The position numbers were made by a program, and so were the translations under genes. A stretch of 6,486 nucleotides of DNA. It comes from AA29 sp041481445. GTDB taxonomy: Bacteria > Acidobacteriota > Vicinamibacteria > Fen-336. The notes under the pieces were generated by a model. It saw only the letters and a list, made by a program, of their open reading frames with translations. It was not told the origin of the DNA and searched no databases. The stretch covers positions 1-6,486 of the forward strand of contig JBGPBV010000248.1 in the NCBI GenBank assembly GCA_041481445.1, written 5' to 3'. Positions 4,796-6,486 of this stretch are shown here, piece after piece. Every line of letters begins with the position of its first letter. Position 1 is the stretch's first letter.

Positions 4796-5843
4796 AGCGG
4801 CCCCCCGCGGCGGGGACCGGGGCCAGGGGCAGCGAGCGGCCGAGCACGGGCGCGATCACGCGCAGCTCGCCCATGAGGCGGTCGAACTGCTCGGGATACA
4901 GGCTCTGCGCGCCGTCGGAGAGCGCCTTCTCGGGATCGTCGTGCACCTCGATGAGCAGGCCGTCCGCGCCCGCGGCCACGCCCGCGCGGGCCATGGGGAT
5001 GACCTTGTCGCGGCGGCCGGTGCCGTGGCTCGGGTCCACCAGCATGGGAAGGTGGCTGAGCTTTTCCACCACCGGGATGGCGGAGAGGTCGAGGGTGTTG
5101 CGGGTCGCGTTCTCGAAGGTGCGGATGCCGCGCTCGCAGAGGATGACCTGCTGGTTGCCGCCGGCCAGGATGTACTCCGCGGACAGGAGCAGCTCCTCGA
5201 TGGTCGCGCTCAGCCCGCGCTTGAGCAGCACGGGGCGGCGCACCTTGCCCAGGTCCTTCAGGAGGTCGAAGTTCTGCATGTTGCGGGCCCCGACCTGGTA
5301 GCAGTCCACGTAGCGGCCCATCATCTCGATGTGGCGCGCGTCCATGATCTCGCTGATCACGGCCAGGCCGCACTCGTCGGCGGCCGCGCGCATCCAGCGC
5401 AGCGCTTCCTCGCCGTGGCCCTGGAAGGCGTAGGGCGAGGTGCGCGGCTTGAAGGCGCCGCCGCGCAGCACGCGCGCGCCGGAGGCGGCCACCGCCTTGG
5501 CCACGCGCGTGACCTGCTCCTTGCTCTCCACCGAGCAGGGGCCGGCCATGACGATGACCTCCGGCCCCCCGACCTTCACCCCCGCGATGTCCACGATGGT
5601 GTCGGCGGACTTGAAGGTGCGCCCCACGAGCTTGTAGGGGGCGGAGATCTTGACCACCTCGCGCACGCCCGGGATCAGCTCCAGGGCGGTGGGGTCCACC
5701 ACCATGCGCGGCGAACCCACCGCACCCAGCACGGTGTGGCTCACGCCGGTGGACCGGTGCACGTCGTAGCCCACTGCCACCAGCGACTCGATCACCTTCT
5801 GTATCTGCTCTTCCGTCGCCAAAGGCTCCATCACGATCACCAT
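4794..5843 (-). CDS. aroF: 3-deoxy-D-arabino-heptulosonate 7-phosphate (DAHP) synthase, type I-beta with ferredoxin-like domain
   Basis: This enzyme condenses phosphoenolpyruvate and erythrose 4-phosphate to DAHP, the entry step of the cytoplasmic shikimate pathway. With the ATG at 5843-5841 the protein has 349 residues and begins MVIVMEPLATEEQIQKVIES, the usual opening of the Thermotoga-type enzyme (about 338 residues). Residues 1-70 form the ferredoxin-like regulatory domain, which in that type confers Tyr/Phe feedback inhibition. The (beta/alpha)8 barrel follows with GPCSVES (101-107), GGAFKPRTSPY (128-138), QVGARNMQNFDLL (183-195), LLKRGL (206-211), CERGIRTFE (236-244), DPSHGTGRRD (270-279) and IEVHDDPEKALSDG (298-311). 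By family alignment C103, H273, E299 and D310 are the metal ligands and K132 is in the active site; all are present. An in-frame GTG at 5873 would add ten residues but has no well-spaced ribosome binding site. The gene follows chorismate mutase after 7 bases. Gene symbol usage (aroF/aroG/aroA) varies among bacteria. Confidence 0.95.
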   Translation of the reverse strand: MVIVMEPLATEEQIQKVIESLVAVGYDVHRSTGVSHTVLGAVGSPRMVVDPTALELIPGVREVVKISAPYKLVGRTFKSADTIVDIAGVKVGGPEVIVMAGPCSVESKEQVTRVAKAVAASGARVLRGGAFKPRTSPYAFQGHGEEALRWMRAAADECGLAVISEIMDARHIEMMGRYVDCYQVGARNMQNFDLLKDLGKVRRPVLLKRGLSATIEELLLSAEYILAGGNQQVILCERGIRTFENATRNTLDLSAIPVVEKLSHLPMLVDPSHGTGRRDKVIPMARAGVAAGADGLLIEVHDDPEKALSDGAQSLYPEQFDRLMGELRVIAPVLGRSLPLAPVPAAGGR

Positions 5844-5848
5844 GGGAT

Positions 5849-5860
5849 CCTCAATCTCCT
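5849..5860 (-). promoter_or_regulatory. Ribosome binding site that fixes the DAHP synthase start
   Basis: On the minus strand the stretch AGGAGATTGAGG precedes the ATG at 5843. The GAGG (5849-5852) is spaced 5 bases from it. The site overlaps the chorismate mutase stop codon (5853-5851), so ribosomes ending there can re-initiate. The alternative GTG at 5873 would lie upstream of this site, with its nearest GGAGG 12 bases away, which argues against it. Confidence 0.65.
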
Positions 5861-6216
5861 TTTCCGTCGCCACCGGGGCCCGCGGCCTCCGGTCCCTCCG
5901 CGGCCAGCCGCTCCAGGCGCCGTGATTCGTCGATGACGCGCTCGAACACCCGCTTCACCGCCATGGGATCGAGGGGCCCGGGATTGTCGCGCATCACGCG
6001 CTCCAGGATCCAGGCCTCGCGCTCCGGCGAGTACACGGGCAGCCCCAGCCGCCGCTTGATGCGCCCGATCTCGACCGCGCAGGCGGAGCGGCTGTTGAGC
6101 AGGCTCATCAGCTGGCCGTCGATGAGGTCGATGCGGCGCCGCCACTTCTCGATCTCGTCCTGCTCGGTCGCGGCCCCCTCGCCGTCCGGCGGCTTCACAT
6201 CGCGCTCTTGAGCCAT
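5851..6216 (-). CDS. aroQ: Chorismate mutase, AroQ type, monofunctional
   Basis: The enzyme converts chorismate to prephenate, the branch point to phenylalanine and tyrosine, in the cytoplasm. The 121-residue protein consists of a non-conserved 20-residue lead, the all-helical AroQ domain (about 21-105) and a short Gly-rich tail. Aligning to the E. coli P-protein mutase domain by eye, R26, R43, K54, R66, E67 and S98 occupy the places of its R11, R28, K39, R51, E52 and S84. The E. coli D48 position is S63, and the Q88 position is E102. Glutamate at the last position is also known from yeast chorismate mutase. Motifs supporting the call are RRRIDLIDGQLMSLLNSRS, GRIKRRLGLPVYSPEREAWI and VIDESRRLE. 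No prephenate dehydratase, dehydrogenase or ACT domain is attached. The start codon ATG (6216-6214) overlaps the end of trpA by 22 bases, and the DAHP synthase gene follows within 7 bases, so the three are probably co-translated. The symbol follows the structural class and is sometimes also used for dehydroquinase. Confidence 0.93.
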   Translation of the reverse strand: MAQERDVKPPDGEGAATEQDEIEKWRRRIDLIDGQLMSLLNSRSACAVEIGRIKRRLGLPVYSPEREAWILERVMRDNPGPLDPMAVKRVFERVIDESRRLERLAAEGPEAAGPGGDGKGD

Positions 6217-6486
6217 CGCACCTGACCCGCCACGTCGCCGTGGGGGTGCTCCTCCAGGAAGCGCACCAGCGCGCTGCCCACGACCACGCCGTCCGCGACC
6301 TCGGCCGCCGCCTTCACCTGGGCGGGAGTGGAGAGGCCGAAGCCGAGCACGACCGGCTCCGCGGTCAGCGCCTTGATCCTCCGCACGAGGGGCTCCGCGT
6401 CGGAGGAGATCGCGTCCCGCTCCCCGGTCACGCCCGTGCGGCTGACCGCGTACACGAACCCGCGCGAGGCCTCCGCCACCCGCCGC
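6195..6486 (-). CDS. trpA: Tryptophan synthase alpha chain, C-terminal fragment
   Basis: Only the last 96 codons are inside the window; the 5' part continues beyond base 6486. TrpA cleaves indole-3-glycerol phosphate to indole and glyceraldehyde 3-phosphate and passes indole to TrpB through a tunnel in the alpha-beta complex. The fragment opens with VAEASRGFVYAVSRTGVTGE, the family's conserved SRGFVYxVSRTGVTG loop with the substrate phosphate-binding Gly. It then shows PVVLGFGLSTPAQV (the second phosphate-binding Gly-Phe-Gly) and ADGVVVGSALVRFLEE (the third, Gly-Ser). It ends WLKSAM. All C-terminal barrel motifs are intact, with no sign of decay. The apparent initiation codon at 6479 is an internal GTG valine, not the true start. 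The stop (6197-6195) lies inside the beginning of the chorismate mutase gene, so the gene is the upstream member of this operon. trpB and other trp genes are expected just outside the window on the right. Confidence 0.96.
   Translation of the reverse strand, partial: RRVAEASRGFVYAVSRTGVTGERDAISSDAEPLVRRIKALTAEPVVLGFGLSTPAQVKAAAEVADGVVVGSALVRFLEEHPHGDVAGQVRWLKSAM

Noticed and set aside
4605..5936. Plus-strand open frame of 443 codons, rich in His, Gly and Arg
   Set aside because: It lies antisense to the well-supported DAHP synthase gene and has the His/Arg-rich composition typical of a shadow frame in GC-rich DNA.

Overview
The window is very GC-rich bacterial DNA. All genes I accept lie on the minus strand, so the biological reading direction is from base 6486 down to base 1. 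The dense GC, the trpA / chromosome-type aromatic gene cluster and the style of the left-edge conserved protein suggest an uncultured soil or groundwater lineage such as Rokubacteria/NC10 or a deltaproteobacterium. That assignment is a guess from style, not a demonstrated one.

Right block (1890-6486): a tightly packed operon. It enters with the C-terminal end of tryptophan synthase alpha (trpA), then a stand-alone AroQ-type chorismate mutase (22-bp overlap with trpA), then a type I-beta DAHP synthase with an N-terminal ferredoxin-like regulatory domain (7-bp gap). DAHP synthase makes the first shikimate-pathway intermediate, chorismate mutase draws chorismate toward Phe/Tyr, and TrpA finishes Trp. 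These are followed by two polytopic membrane proteins of GT-C glycosyltransferase type, themselves coupled by a GTGA overlap. Their lipid-linked sugar substrates cannot be deduced.

Middle block (about 174-1889): an accessory island, visibly less GC-rich (about 55-57% in two 60-base lines counted by hand, against 83% in one line of the membrane-protein gene). It contains an AbiV-family abortive-infection (phage-defence) gene whose stop codon lies inside a convincing integron attC site (641-711). An integron core site (GTTAGGC on the minus strand, 1652-1658) lies 19 bases upstream of its start. Together these define one complete gene cassette of about 1.01 kb (647-1657). A GNAT acetyltransferase follows immediately, placed like a second cassette gene, but its own attC cannot be found and its reading frame runs into the next gene. 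No integron integrase is present in the window.

Left edge (1-173): the beginning of a conserved hypothetical protein with a strong ribosome binding site, running off the window. It probably marks the return to the ordinary chromosome.

The observation most worth following is the phage-defence gene carried as an integron cassette, without a visible integrase, just downstream of a housekeeping aromatic-amino-acid operon.
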